NCBI GenBank assembly: GCA_033439295.1 | Contig: JAVTLE010000001.1 | Location: 992,001 to 1,056,000, forward strand | DNA from: Deuterostichococcus epilithicus | Taxonomy: Eukaryota; Chlorophyta; Trebouxiophyceae; Prasiolales; Stichococcaceae | Length of the DNA stretch: 64,000 nt | Reading direction: 5' to 3' | Shown: positions 10,866-23,000 of the stretch, in pieces | Layout of the letters: the number at the start of each line of letters is the position of its first letter | Position numbering within the stretch: the stretch's first letter is position 1 | Notes under the pieces: model-generated | Database searches by the model: none | What the model saw: the letters and a program-made list of their open reading frames with translations, nothing else | What the model was told of the DNA's origin: nothing | Translations under genes and position numbers: made by a program

Positions 10866-13800
10866 ATGACGGAGTCGAGGACTACCGCAGCGCCAGAGGC
10901 GGATGTGCATGCACGCGCGGCGCAACAGGTTCGCAGCTTGCATCTGTTACATGCATGTGCGCTGACAAGGCGGTGGCTGCTCTGGCATGATGTTGATGTC
11001 AAGAAAGCGCAGCAAGTGCACCTCAGGTGCTGACTGCGCTCTCTAGCGGTCAGAGTGTTGGTGCAAACCCTGCTGAAGCAAGGTGCCTCGTGTTACAGGT
11101 GGCCATGCACCACGACAAGGCAGGTCTGGCGCAGCGGTTCCGAATGAAGAATTCGAAGTATGAGGTGCGGTGGCATTGGGCAAGCATCGCCCTTCAGCAC
11201 CCTTGGTGGCATCGGTGGCGAGGGCGACATAGCAAGGGTGTTGTCACCGTGAGCGACACCATGTGGACTGTGCGCAGAACCTGGAAGTGGACGTCGTCGA
11301 TGCGGACGACCTGCCAGTGGACGCCTTCTGGCAGCGATACGTGGTGAGGCGCACAGCGCATGCACTGCCCACGCGATGCAGTGCAGATGCGGCCTCTGGC
11401 AGCAAGCAGTACTCTGAGCACCCATGCTCGGCCCGCCTTGGCGACATCCCGGACCTCGCACTTGTCCGTGGCCGCCTGCTGCGTGACGCGCTGCCTTACA
11501 CTTCGACAGGCACACAACCTCCCGGTCCTCGTGCTCAACGCGATGTCAAAGGCGCATGGCTGGGACCCGGCGCTGGACTGGAGCGAAGGGGCGCTGCGGG
11601 AGGCGGTGGGTCACGCCCAGCTGCGCGTGCGGGCGCTGCCGCAGCAGGGCGGCGTGGTGTGTGCCCAAGACTATGCTCGCAGATTCGATGACAAGCCCGT
11701 GGCCTGCAATGCCACTGCCGGCATTGTCTCGTGACATTTGCACATCTTGCGCCTCTCACATCCCAGCGATTCACGTGCTCAGGCGGCACTCCTTTACCCC
11801 TGCGAGCCTCTGAGCCACAAATCCATGTAGCGTTGCGCTTGCTCACATGGAAACCATTACGCGTATAGGCACTGGCGAGTGCTGCCGGCACCTTGACCTG
11901 TGGCGCACACACACTAGCACATTTCGGTGATGTCACGAGCGCCGGATCGCAGTCTGTGTATCGACGTCAGGTTTTTGCCTGCAGTTTGGTGATGTTGGCA
12001 GGCTGGCGAGTGCCAGCATGCAGTCCGCATACCAAATTCAACCTGACTGTAGTTCGTTGCTCGCAGTTCGGCGACGTCGCCAGGCTGGCGAGCGCCAGCC
12101 CGCAGATCTACCAGTACGTGGAGATGAGTTTGGGCGAATACTTGGACACCCTGCAGCAGGAGCCACCGCAGTACTACGCCGCGCGAATGGAATTGCAGGT
12201 GGAAACCCTTCCTCGATTTAATTCTGCTGCTCCAATTCTATATATGAGGCTGCTTTTGTGCGGCCTTGCAGAAACATCGCACTGCTTGAATGCCTTGCCA
12301 TCTGCCTCTTGCAGCTGTATTGATCCGCCTTCAATCAGCAGCACTGCTTCTGTGCTCGAACACCAGACAACTGCTCGCTCCTGAACAGTCTCGTCACCCT
12401 GCCATGCGCTGGGGATTGCCTATATAGTGGTGGCTAAGGGTCAGGACGCATCTGCAAAGCCGTGTCCTCACATCTCTGCACTCCTCGTATCTGAAAGCAG
12501 GAGGTCCTGCCGGATCTGACGCCGGAGGCGCTTCTGCAGTAGGTGGCCTTGCAGTGAGGTTCACCTTTGTGACGTCCAGCAGCTGTTGAAGCATGGTGTA
12601 CCTCACATCAGGAGGACCTGCCGGAGCTGGTGCCGGAGGTGCCTTCGCACTGGGGGCTGCCGTGGCGGACCGCCCTCGGGCAGCCTTACAGCCTTGGAAC
12701 AGTGTCCTACATGGGCGCGGCGCAGCAGGCGACGCCGCTGCACTATGACGACGTGGAAAACTTGGTGAGGCCCTCCGGACGGCCTAAGCTCTCCAGCCTT
12801 AACAGCGCATGTGCCTCATGTGCCTCCTTCTGGACTTTCTGCAGAAACATCGCTCGAGGTCGCACAGGACCATGAACCTGCAGCAGGCTGCAGCCTCCAG
12901 GGGAGTAGGTCTCAAATGGTCCACTCGCTGTTTGTGCGGGTTTTCTGGTAGCAGTGTCGCAACGTTGGCGCTGCTGCCCGTGCAGATGTTTGTGGCACGC
13001 GGCGCCAAGCACCTCATGCTGTACCCGCCCAGTCAGTCGCCAAACCTGTACCCAGCTCCCCAGCGCCTGGGTGAGCTTCGAAGGAGCAAGTTTGCGAGTG
13101 GCGCGGGAGCAGGGGAAGGCTCTCCATGTGCAGCAGCACTCCCCCTCCCGCTTGCATTCTTCTGTCATACACAGCAGCCTGACATCACTCGTGCGAGTAT
13201 GCCAAGCGTGGTCAAAGCCGTCCGTTGCTGTATCGGCAACCTTCTCGCCCCTCCTTTCCCCTCCCATCCTCCTGACTTGATTCAGGATGTTGTACTGATC
13301 TTGCCCTCAGGCACGCACTACAGCGTCGCATCAGCGGCGGCCTTTGCGTCCGATGCGCCGGAGGCGGACGGCTTCCCGATGCTGCGGCAGGCAAAGGGTG
13401 TATCAGTCACGGTGCCTGCCGGCGCCATGCTGTACCTGCCCTGCTGCTGGTGGCACTCCGTTCGCGGCGGCCCCGACTTCAATATGACCTTCAACTACTG
13501 GTGCGCAGAAATGCGCTACTGCTCTGCTGCTGCATGCCGCACCCTGCATGACATGCAACTGCTGGTGTGCAAACAACGCCCGCCGCCTTGAAACATACAC
13601 CCGCACCATCTCCCTTTTGGTCATGTTGGGAGAGTGGAGTTTCGGGTTGCCTTGCTGTGGCTGCTTTGCGTTGCTGCTGCTGCTGGGTGTTGCTGATGCT
13701 GTGGATGCTTCCGCTGTGCTCGCGAGGCTATTCTGTGCTCCTGCTGACTGGAGCCCTATTGACTTGACGATTTAAGATCCTGCCTGCAGGTTTGCGCAGT

Positions 13801-14102
13801 CGCCCAGGAAGGAGGACAACCAGATCTATCGCAGCCACCTGGAGCAGGAGACGGCCAGGTGTGCGCGGACCAGCATGCCCACCACCTTGCGCCTGCTGCA
13901 CAGACGCCGTACGAGGCGGCTACTCTGGCATTTGCGAGGAGTTTCTTCTCAGATGATGCGTGTTGGCGCCCGCAGGTGGGTTCGTCAGCTGGGCACGATG
14001 GATCTGCCGGCTTCAGTGATGCAGGAGGCGCATCAGGAGGCACCACTCATGATCGATTTCAAGGCCAAGAAGCGGGAAAACTTCTGTTGGGACGACATTT
14101 GA
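10866..14102 (+). CDS. JmjC/cupin-8 domain 2-oxoglutarate oxygenase
   Basis: Nine in-phase exons: 10866-10928, 11278-11343, 11510-11656, 12067-12198, 12612-12764, 12986-13070, 13311-13500, 13790-13858 and 13976-14102 (TGA 14100-14102), giving 343 residues. The N-terminal part (VDAFWQRYV, AHNLPVLVLNAM) matches the pre-cupin region of JMJD5/JMJD7/FIH-like proteins. The iron-binding facial triad is visible as HYDDVEN (His and Asp) and the late His in CCWWHSVRGG. The strand MLYPPSQSPNLYP is the family's usual substrate-side strand. Such enzymes hydroxylate protein side chains or act on RNA; the substrate cannot be told. No chromatin-reader domain is present, so it is a small stand-alone JmjC enzyme. 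Introns before exons 4 and 5 contain decayed copies of those exons' starts. The end of exon 3 (11653 or 11656) is uncertain by one codon. Confidence 0.86.
11923..12019 (+). repeat. two decayed copies of the JmjC exon 4 start inside the preceding intron
   Basis: Exon 4 begins at 12067 with TTCGGCGACGTCGCCAGG. Related sequence occurs at 11985-12019 (TTTGGTGATGTTGGCAGGCT, also preceded by GCAG) and more weakly at 11924-11952 (TTTCGGTGATGTCACGAGCG). Each copy ends in a CAG-type motif like the exon's CCGCAG. They look like tandem duplicates of acceptor plus exon start that have lost coding constraint. Confidence 0.7.
12499..12540 (+). repeat. decayed copy of the JmjC exon 5 start
   Basis: Sequence after the AG at 12499-12500, GAGGTCCTGCCGGATCTGAC, matches the exon 5 start at 12612, GAGGACCTGCCGGAGCTGGT, with few changes. 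The copy then meets TAG at 12539, so it cannot be read through. It lies about 110 bases upstream of the true exon and carries its own AG acceptor. Confidence 0.75.
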
Positions 14103-14588
14103 GTCATGGCAGAATGACCGCTGCTGGGTTGTTTCTAGAGATTAGTTTGGGGTACAGTAGCAGCCAGTGTTTATTGCAAGGTACTCGATTACACGTGACT
14201 GTCAAAGAATTTGAGGCGCGAGACCACGAGCAATGGAACGAGCTGGCTTTGGTATGCGCGTCTTCTCCCCATGTTCTTCCAGATTTATCGACCTGCTGTT
14301 ACCTGCGAGTTCGCAAACCAGTGCAGCATCGTGAACACTGCAAATCATCGCACTTCCTGAGCACACAGGAGATTGTTCGAAAAATTGGTGCATGCTGCAG
14401 CAGATGACAGTGACATTTTGTCGGTGAGCGCCCGTCAGCGAGGTCGCAGATATCAGTGACATCGATCTCGAAGCTGCTTTGTGCGCTCTGAGGGACGGAA
14501 CGGACTCACCAGTCGGCAGCTCGAGCGCGGCGCGTGCTGCCCCAAAGCCCCGCATCCGCCACAGCTACTGCATATCAGCTGGCCGTCC
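14103..14588. other. intergenic region between convergent JmjC and C1D genes
   Basis: This stretch of 486 bases lies between two convergent stop codons. I see no exon, repeat or structural element beyond presumed 3' untranslated sequence. Confidence 0.5.
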
Positions 14589-15706
14589 TCACATGCCGCC
14601 CAGCGCGTCCTGTATCACCGCGTCTGCAAGCTGGGCCGCAGTCTGCTGCCCCGCGGCGTCCCGGTCCGACTGCCTGCCTGCCGCTCGCTGCCTCTTTGCC
14701 GGTCTGCCAGCCTGTACACCATATGGAAGTTGAAGGATTTGAAGCACATCGAGCTGCTGGCCTCATGTCGTGCGTAACAGGGGGCACAAGACGCTGCTGT
14801 CTGCAAGACGAGAGGCAGGTACATAAAACGTGACATGATTCAAGCGCAACAATGGCAGCTCGAGCAGCGGCACCTGCTGCAGCGCCGCCTTCTGGCCGCG
14901 ATCCAGGGCCGGGATGGCCGCATCGATGAAGCGGTTTGCCGCCGCCACGTCGATTGCCAGCGTGCGGCTGGCGCCGGCCAGCTCCGCGTCGTACGCCGCC
15001 TTCGACACCTTCTTCTGGTACAGCTGCAGTCGCTCCTGCAGGTTGTGATGCAATGGTGTGACGCTTGCCACTGGTGTGAAGCTTGCCACGTGGAGACCAG
15101 CCCTGGATGATGCCGCTGTTTCCGCTGCAGTAGATGCAGCTGTCACCAAGGTGCACAACGTGCGAGGTGCTAGGGCATCGACAGCTGATGACGGCCTTAG
15201 ATTGGGAAGGTCATGCTCAGATAAAATGGGTGACACGACAAAGACATCTTCTCTCACCAGATCCTTTTTGAAGCCGCCTCCCGGCAGGCCCGCCGTCTTG
15301 GCATACAGTGTGTAGACCGCCGCCAGGCCGCGCGCCACAAGCAGGTGGAGCTCCGCCTGCTCCTGCGGCGACGCCTGCTGACACACCAAAACGAGCATCC
15401 TCATGTCCGAGTTCCCATGTCTGCGCATACAGTACCAGAAGCAGGCGGAAACGATGCACCACAGCAACATGTCAATATCTGCAAGCTCCCAAACTTTGAT
15501 TTTACCTCGTGCAGGTCCTGTTGTTGCATCAGTATCGGCCTGAGATGCTCCTCCAAGCCGTCCACTGCGGCCTGTGCGCAGGCAGACGAATGTAGCTGAG
15601 TTGCTGCAAAAGCGGCTGGGGAGCAGCCAAGGCATCAAGCAGGTTCAAAGCTCACCGTGAGTCTCTCGAGCTGAAGCCTGACGTCTCCAGGCAGCGGCGC
15701 ATTCAT
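14589..15706 (-). CDS. C1D/Rrp47 (Sas10/Utp3/C1D family) nuclear exosome cofactor
   Basis: Five phase-0 exons: 15706-15656, 15571-15506, 15374-15258, 15035-14874 and 14669-14589, giving a complete 158-residue protein from ATG at 15706 to TGA at 14591-14589. The Sas10/C1D domain reads LEEHLRPILMQQQ, QAELHLLVARGLAAVYTLYA, GGGFKKDLERLQLYQKKVS, followed by a helical tail (LADAVIQDALGGM). Length and order fit yeast Rrp47/Lrp1 and human C1D, which bind Rrp6 and RNA and guide the nuclear exosome in 3' processing of rRNA and snoRNA. The first exon is short (MNAPLPGDVRLQLERLT) and ends at a good GTGAGC donor. The extended basic tail of animal C1D is not seen. Confidence is high. Confidence 0.9.
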
Positions 15707-18057
15707 GGTGGTGGCCGTCGCAAATTTTAACAAAATAATCGTCGCTGCTGCAGCGCAGCTCGCGGCCTGGAGTCAGAAATCCTGAAGGAGCTCGAAACGA
15801 CGTTCTAATTGCCAGTGCAGTGCATAGCTTCCCTCACATGTTCAACAAACAAACAAACGCGGCACGATAAACCCCCTGGGGTGCAATTTCGTCTCCATAA
15901 ACCTGTCTTCGGCTGATGGCTGTGGGATGCGATGCGACTTGCAGGCTGCTGATCCTGCGAGGGTCTTTTGATTTCTCAACTCCTCACTCACCAGGGCTGC
16001 AAATAGTGGGACTTCGTTAGCATCGCGCAGCCATACCCCTGATCAGGCCTAGCAATGGCCAGTAGCCACACCTTCGGCAGCAGCACCAGTCGATGATGTG
16101 CAAGGTTTCGTGCAATTCCTGGCCGACGCGGTCGGCGTTCTCTCGAAGCGCACCGGCACCGAGCACAGCCGGAGCCTGAAGCGGACAGCCTTCAACCCAG
16201 GTGCACCTCCGCGGGTTTGACATGGACACACGTCGCACAGCTACCGGCGCTTGCATACAACATTTTGATAGACCTCTGCAGCTTCGCATGACGCGACCAT
16301 ATCAGTCCTTGGGGACGTGTTCTGCAATCCGCGGCATGGAACTGCACAGTCAGCAGAGCGCTGCACCCTTGAGCACCCTCATTGTTGCCTACAGCAGCAC
16401 AGCAAGGGCACATGCTACATGGCTGTGCCAGAACAGCAGCTACTGCATGTATACGTTATCAGGACCTGTCGGCTAGGCACCTGCCTGGCAGCGTGATGCA
16501 CGCCGGGATCTGACAAGCTATTTCGTTGTTCAAGTTCTGTCCTGCAGTATTCATGACCGTAGCAGCGTTCCGCTTGCAGCCGGTACCTATCGGCTTCCAG
16601 AGACGGCCCCGGCGAGCGGTCTGCCTGCAGACGGACCAACCGTCTTCACAGATGGCCCCGGCGAGCGGTGTGCGCATCTATCCTGGCATCCCAAAGCCTA
16701 CGAGGCGGCACCGGGCGAAACATCCGCACCCTTCTCCTTGGCGGGCTCTTCTGCGGGGTCTTCAGAGCACACCTACGACTAGAAGGCGCAGGCCGCAGCC
16801 AAGACGATGGGCGCGCCACGATGAGCACACAAGGTTTGTGTTCGCACCAACACAAAAGTGGGCAGGGCTGATGGCAAAAGTCCGCACAAAAACTGTATGG
16901 GCAGTGTGAGGTGGACTGCACTCGCAGCGCGTGGGTGCCGCGCATGAGAGAACCTCGGGGGCTATGATCCGTGCCACAATACTGGGCGCTGGCCGCGTGC
17001 AGGGAAGGAGTTGCCATGGACCACATCCAGCCTGGAAACGTGTACCAGACGAGTCGCCTCACGATCGAGGACTAAGTGCCGGCACCTCAATAGCCGATAT
17101 GCGTCCAGGACAGCCGGCTGTCCGCGGCAAGCAGAGCAGTGTATATGTATCTGGCAAAATGATAAAAGCAATGGCCATTGCTTACAAAGGATCCCTCATG
17201 GCAGCAAGTGGACTTCAGAGTAGTTAAGGTTTGTGGCAGGCTCACGTTGCATGCATGTGCACACACAACCCTTGGCCTGCGCCAAGGGGTAGCAAGCGCT
17301 TGTCAGGCGACATTTATTTGCCACGTGCAAGGCGTATTCTGCTCTTGACACGAGATTCAGCAGGCTAGGTACCAGAGGTGTATTGGGCTAGGTACCGTGT
17401 ATAGTATTGACTGCTTTGCAACGACGTCCAGAAGCCCTTCTTGTACATGAAAATCGTGCGCAGGGGCAGGAAGACTAAGAAAAGGGTTGACAGCCTGGCG
17501 ACTCAGTGGCGTTCACTATTAGCCGGGGCCGGTCAACGACCTCACAAGGTCATGACTGGTTTCTGAGCAGAAACGGCAAACCTTGAAGCTCGTTATTGGG
17601 GCTTGCCCGCCGCGCCGGCCGTTGTGTTGCCACCGAGGCGGTGAGGGCGGCGTGGTAAGAGCCATCTTTGTTTCGGGATGTCTAATAATCTTGCATCGCA
17701 ATCTCCGCCCGACTTCGCAATCGTCAGTGCAAAACAGAAGAGGCAAGGACTTTCAAGCCATGCCTTAAAGTGCGCTGTCAACATGGCTTTCTAGCGGGCA
17801 TACAAGCTGTCAAGAAAGTGTGAGATTTAAACCACAAGCAAGCTCATCAAACTGAATGGAAGATTCCATATGTGCCTAGCCAAAAAGACATCAAGTCAGG
17901 AGACATGCTGCGCATCGGTGCAGCCACTTTGCTGTCGCCGGCAAGTGTGCCAGCATCTACATTTCGATCTATATACAAGGGCCTATGCCCTGGCTCCAAA
18001 TACCCTGTTACTGCCTTGAGTGTGATGGGCCCGCGCTGCCGCTGCACAGGCTCTGCA
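15707..18057. other. long gene-poor interval with repeats
   Basis: This stretch of 2.35 kb lies between the C1D start and the DUF760 stop. No convincing spliced coding pattern was found. The 127-codon plus-strand frame at 16526-16909 is Arg/Pro-rich and looks like chance. A 16-base block, GGCCCCGGCGAGCGGT, occurs at 16605 and 16654, 49 bases apart. The inverted partner of the dispersed repeat lies at 17260-17478. An AAAC tetranucleotide run sits at 15845-15857. The first few hundred bases presumably hold the C1D promoter. Confidence 0.5.
17260..17478 (-). repeat. dispersed repeat, copy B (inverted relative to 6664-7005)
   Basis: The reverse complement of this stretch matches 6664-6790 plus 6940-7005 in the same order. 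Shared blocks include the CCTTGGCGCAGGCCAAGG core and CAAAGCAGTCAATACT. Divergence is moderate and internal length differs, so the copies are old or belong to a multi-copy family. Confidence 0.7.
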
Positions 18058-19657
18058 TCAGGCTGGTGGGACGGCAAAGCAACTTTCAAGGTGCGTCCGC
18101 TGCTGTAGCCTGCAGGCAAGGCCGCCCATCAGCATGGCCCAGAACAGCAGCCTGGCGATCTGCTCGCGGCTGCCACTGACCTCCGTGCGCGGTCGGAGGT
18201 TGGCCAGCCAGCTGGGGCCGTGCCATGGCATGTTGGAAAGGCCGCAGTCCGTGGCGAGGCTGCCGGCAGGCTGCGACTCCTGCGATGGGATGGCAGATGC
18301 ATCAGCGTGGAAGTGCAGCCAGAAACAGGCTCTAAAACCTTTTCTATTCAATAAGGCCGAGCAATGCAGGCTCATGTGTCTGGGTGCAGCATTTGTTGTT
18401 GGCACAGCGTTGCTCAGGCGCATCCGCCCCAAGACGCAGCATGTCGTGGCACCGCCAGAATGCCACATGAGCATGATCAATGCACAAAGCGGAGCTCTCT
18501 GCTCACCAGCTCGCACACCAGTCGCTGGGCCAGCACACGGAAGGTGTCGGCTGCGTCATCGCTGGGCGCGGAGATGTGGGCGAGGGCGGCAGGATTTAGG
18601 CTGTGTAGGTACGCCAGGAGCGCATTGCCGCACGTCGCAGTTTCGGAGCACCGCGCCTGCACGTGCAAGAGAACATCACTACAGTATTCGTGACCCGCGG
18701 CAAACGGCCCATCAGTTCAGGGTCAAGCAAGCAGGGTTGCGCCACTCAGCGCCCGCCACTGGGTAGCAATGCACCTGTTTGCCAGCTGGCTGTGTCGCTG
18801 AGCGGGCCTCGAGCGCCTCGATGTAGGCCAGCACCTCCGCTGGCAGCTTGGCGCGCGAGACTGCAGAGAGCACCGGGGCGGCTGCCGGTGCCGCAGGCAG
18901 CGTCAGTGCTGCCCCCGCATTCATACGCCGGTCGAGGCTGAGGCGGGACTCCGCTTGCCTCAGGGTGGCGCCGGTGGCCATACAGCTCTCCAGCAGGCGC
19001 ACGAGCTGCTCGCGCTCAGAGACAATCCGCACCTGCATCGTGCAAGACGCCCAGCTCAGAGCCAGCAGCCAGCAAGTGCGGTCTGGACTAGACCTGTCCT
19101 GGCTGCCGCAAAGCGGCCGGAACGCATATTAACAATATCTGGTGCTTCATCGGCACTGGATCGCAGCTGCAATCGCTGCTGCAACTGTCGAAAATGCCTC
19201 ACGTGGAAGCCCGTGCTCAGTTGACCGAGCAGATCGCAGACGGTGCGCCTGCAGGCGTCCACGGCGTCTTCAGAAGCCTGATTCTGCAGCGTCTCCAGCG
19301 ATGGCAGCGGATCGGCGCGGAGCTGCTGCAGCAGAGAGCCGTCACTGCCCCACGACCAGCACGTGCTGGTGACGAGCTCAGGCTGTGCCGCGCGGTGACC
19401 ATCCGGAACGGCTGCTGCCGCTCTGAAAAGATGTTCTCGGCGGCGCGTTCGCCCTGTGCATTGAGGTCGTCGGCTGTGATGCGCACGCGCGTGGCCGACC
19501 ACTGCACTTGGGTGATTACAGGACTGCTGCAAGGTGCGGCTGCGTCGCAGCAGGGACTGGCCGGTGACAGCCGCCATTTGCTGCTTCGAATGAGCTGCAC
19601 CTTGCAAGCTGCAGGTTGCCGGCTTACCAACTGACACTGGAGGAGTATAGGGCGCAT
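18058..19657 (-). CDS. DUF760 family protein, probably plastid-targeted
   Basis: Five phase-0 exons: 19657-19400, 19325-19203, 19032-18775, 18656-18507 and 18279-18058, giving 336 residues. Two DUF760 units are visible. Unit 1 is ACRRTVCDLLGQLS then VRIVSEREQLVRLLESCMAT and GATLRQAESRLSL. Unit 2 is GNALLAYLHSLNPAALAHIS, then TEVSGSREQIARLLFWAMLM. Both show the family pattern of a helical stretch, an xVRIVSxRExL strand/helix and a membrane-like helix. The first about 60 residues (start MRPILLQCQLVSRQPAACKV) are rich in Ser, Cys and Arg and poor in acids, like a chloroplast transit peptide. DUF760 proteins are conserved in plastid-bearing lineages; their biochemical role is unknown to me. The first intron (19399-19326, 74 bases) is the weakest call, and the ATG at 19657 is inferred. 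Confidence 0.78.
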
Positions 19658-19848
19658 GAATTCACAGAGTCGAGCGGCACGTTGTCACACGTCCACACGT
19701 GCCTTCGGGAGCTTGATAGGGTTTTGAGGGAGAGGAGGGGGGTCTGCGGCAGACAGTCTGCGGGCGTTTCCTTCGGCTTTGCTTCAAGTCCCAGCGCAGT
19801 CCACAAACCACATGAAAGGAAGCCTACATGGGCAGATCTATCCCGATG

Positions 19849-19932
19849 CCAGAGCGGCAGCTGCAAACGATCTACAAAACTTAAAAGGCGCCAGAGCGGC
19901 AGCTGCAAACGATCTACAAATCTTAAAAGGCG
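19849..19932 (+). repeat. two-unit 42-bp tandem repeat
   Basis: Bases 19849-19890 and 19891-19932 are nearly identical 42-base units (beginning CCAGAGCGGCAGCTGCAAAC and ending in TTAAAAGGCG). They lie between the DUF760 start and the paladin stop, so they are probably untranslated or promoter sequence. Confidence 0.85.
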
Positions 19933-20039
19933 CTGGCAGGAGCGCTGCGGAAGCCAGAGTCTGACCAGGTTCTTAGCACACCACCACGGAGGCCAGGCGG
20001 CATTGTCCTGGTGTCCAGCGGCGCTGCGGCGCCTCAGCC

Positions 20040-23000
20040 TCACAGCGCAGTGTCCAGAGTCAGGTTGGACAGCAGGAAGCGCAGCTCTGCGCGATCCGCA
20101 AACCATTGCGAAAAGGTCGGGACGCCCTGCCCCTGCACCCGACAAGCAGCATTGCTTGAATGTTCGCTAACATCTCAACCAAGGGTCACTGTGCAGGCCA
20201 GCCGGGAAAACTCGCAGTCCTCATCTGGGCGGCTCCACAGCGTGCAGTGCACTAGTTGCAATAATCAAGATGGGGCGGGGCATGTGGCAGCAGGCATCGC
20301 CAGGCAGGGCGCCGGTGAGCGTGCAGCAGCAGACAGAGGACACGCGATGCGCGTTTGAATGTTCTGCTACCTGGACGGGGTTGGCGCCCAGGTAGCAGCG
20401 GAAAGCGATTAGCAGGAAGTAGCGCTGCAGGTAGTGCCGCCCCAACTGCCGCGCCGCGATGTCTGCCGGCGGCAGCACCTGTCAGTCAACACCATGCCCA
20501 GTGTCAGCCAGAAGAGCTGTTTTGCATGCTGAGCTTGATGAATTGATCGAATGCGACCCAGCTTGGAACACTTGGAGGTCTGGTATCTTGCAAGCCACAG
20601 CAGCATGCGGGAACGGAGGGCACACCAGGCCATCGGGGGCGGCTGCCTCCAACGCCGGCGGGCCAGCCTCTGCGGCCTCTTTGCACTTCAGGATATCGTC
20701 CCGCAGGTTGCCTGCCAGCAGACACATTACCGTCAGCCGCTGCGACAGAAGTTAGCAGGTGCGCAAAGGGTTGTCTACCCCCGCACCATTGAGCCGCGGC
20801 AGGGAAGCGATGTTTGAAGGCAGCCTTGCAGCCGGGGCTCAACCGTCTTGTTTGTCAGGGCACACAACGTGCACGAGTTTTCGATGGTCCCTGCAACAGC
20901 GGGCGGGCCGAGAGACCCACCGATGTCGTTGCAGCAGTCAACGGCCTCATCGACGGCGGCCTTGCAGTCGAGGCCGTCTGGCAGCACCCGGCACAGATTC
21001 ATGATGGTGCGGTACTCCCCCATCACGCCCGCCGACCTGTCGCACAGCGTTTACAATTTAGGGGTTGCATGATATCAGAAAGCCTGCCCCAGGACCATGC
21101 CACACCCACCTCAAGAGCACTGGATAGGCGCCTGCCCTCCGCCTGGCAGGGTGCCACTGTGTGAGACAGATCGGGGACAATGCAACAGCAGTGCTGCAGT
21201 CCCGGCCGTCCCGGGTTGAAAGCTGTGCCGTGAAGCCTGCTGGATGGCCAGCCCATGCCGTGTCTGCTCAGCTGCTCAAACTCTTCTCAACGACACGTTT
21301 TGGTCGCCTCCAAAACAGCATGCACCTGTGACGTGCGAATGCGCGGGCGTCCGCAGCCGACAGCGGCGGCGGCTGCCGGGGCGCTGCGGACGGCGGCGGC
21401 TCGGCGCTCATCGCCCGCGACATGCCCACCGCCCGCGCCTTGTCCCACCTGTGCGAGGCCGCAGGACTCGTCTGATGGTCGGTTCTCTGCAGGGCAAGTC
21501 ATTCTGAATTTGTCGTTGCCCATGTCATGCCCACCGCCCGCGCCTCGTCCCAGTTGCGTCCCCCCGACAGCAGCTGCCTGCCGGTCCCATTGTGGCGAGG
21601 CAGGTGGGGTCAGCAGCCGTCATGGTCGTCCGGACCAAGCCCCTGAGTGGGTCAGCAGCCAGCAGCTTCGAGAGCCGAAGAAGTAAACATTGCAAGCGTT
21701 GACCCCCAGTAGACAAGTACAAGCATGTCGCAGCTTCAGTGGTTCCCGGCGACACACAGGATTGAGGCCTCCCAGTCTGGGGTTGCGCCGCATGCAGAGC
21801 GGGTCACCGCAGCACACCATCGCTGGTAGGCGGCAGCGAAGGCCGATGCGAAGCGGACGCTGCTGCCCGAGGCCGTGCGCGCAACCAGTAGGTGCACCGC
21901 CTGCTTGCCTGCGAGGATGAACCTCATGCCTTTGAGCTTGGTTTTGGGCATGCAACTGTGAGTGTCGAGAAATCCCATTTCGTTGACAGGACTGCTCTGC
22001 AGGTAGAACGCCTGTACACACGAGCTTGTGAATCTTATTTTCGAGGTCAACCTCGCCCGGAAGTACGCTTCATTCAGAGGACTGCAACAGGCAGATGCTC
22101 GGCGGGTACGGCCCGAACCGCCGTGGCCCCACCACCAGCTGTGCAGCTCGCCGCGCTCCGGGCATGCAAGACGCAATGCAGGCATAAAGTTTATATGCCT
22201 GCTCGCCTGCGGGCGGCGGCGTGTGCTGCGCCAGCAGCGTGTCCAGGTCGGCAGCCTCCGGCGTGCGCTCCCGCGACAGCGGCACCCGCGCCGCCGCCAG
22301 CTGGAAGCCCTCGGCCGCCAGCGCCGCAAACACCTGCAGGGATGCGAACGAGCGGTCTGCAGGGTCCACGCAAACCCCTCGAGTGACAAGCTGATGACTG
22401 GTCACGAACTGACAGCAGTTGGAGGCTGCTGTCAGAGTGCGTACGGGCATTTACCTGGAGGCAGAGAGTGCGGGCCAGTGCAAGGCTTGTCCGCCGCCCT
22501 GGTGTCTCAGTCATGTGCGGCACCGGGGCCAAGGCCACGCGATGCTGGAAGACGAGGAAACCACCAGGAGCATGCCGCCCTCACTGGCACAGTCAGGAGC
22601 GAGCAGCACGTGCCTGGCGGGGCGTGGCGATGCCGGCCTCCAGGTCACCGGTGCCCCCGGGCGCGGACTGCCAGAAGGCCACTAACCCGCCCTCCTCATG
22701 CGCCTCGTGCTCCTGTCAGGCGAATAATTCAACATCTTCAGAGAACCCATGATGAAGCTGTCTTGTTGGCACAGCATGGTCGCACAGCTGAGGGGAGCTT
22801 GCGTGCACAAGCCAGCCGCGCCCGTTCACACCGAGGCTTCAGGGAAATTCCCTTCCTTCCGGGGATAGCTGGGCAGTCACCGCCGGGGAGCCGGCGGACG
22901 CCATCAGCGCACCAGGTAGCCCTGTGCCGGCGCCAGCGCAACTGCTGCCGTCCAAGGCTCGTGTGTAAGTGTCGACAACGCCCTGACGGAAAGGATGACC

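Noticed and set aside
10866-14102. Reading the JmjC protein as a histone demethylase
   Set aside because: No PHD, Tudor, JmjN or ARID domain is present, and the motif pattern fits small cupin-8 hydroxylases, so only the oxygenase fold is claimed.
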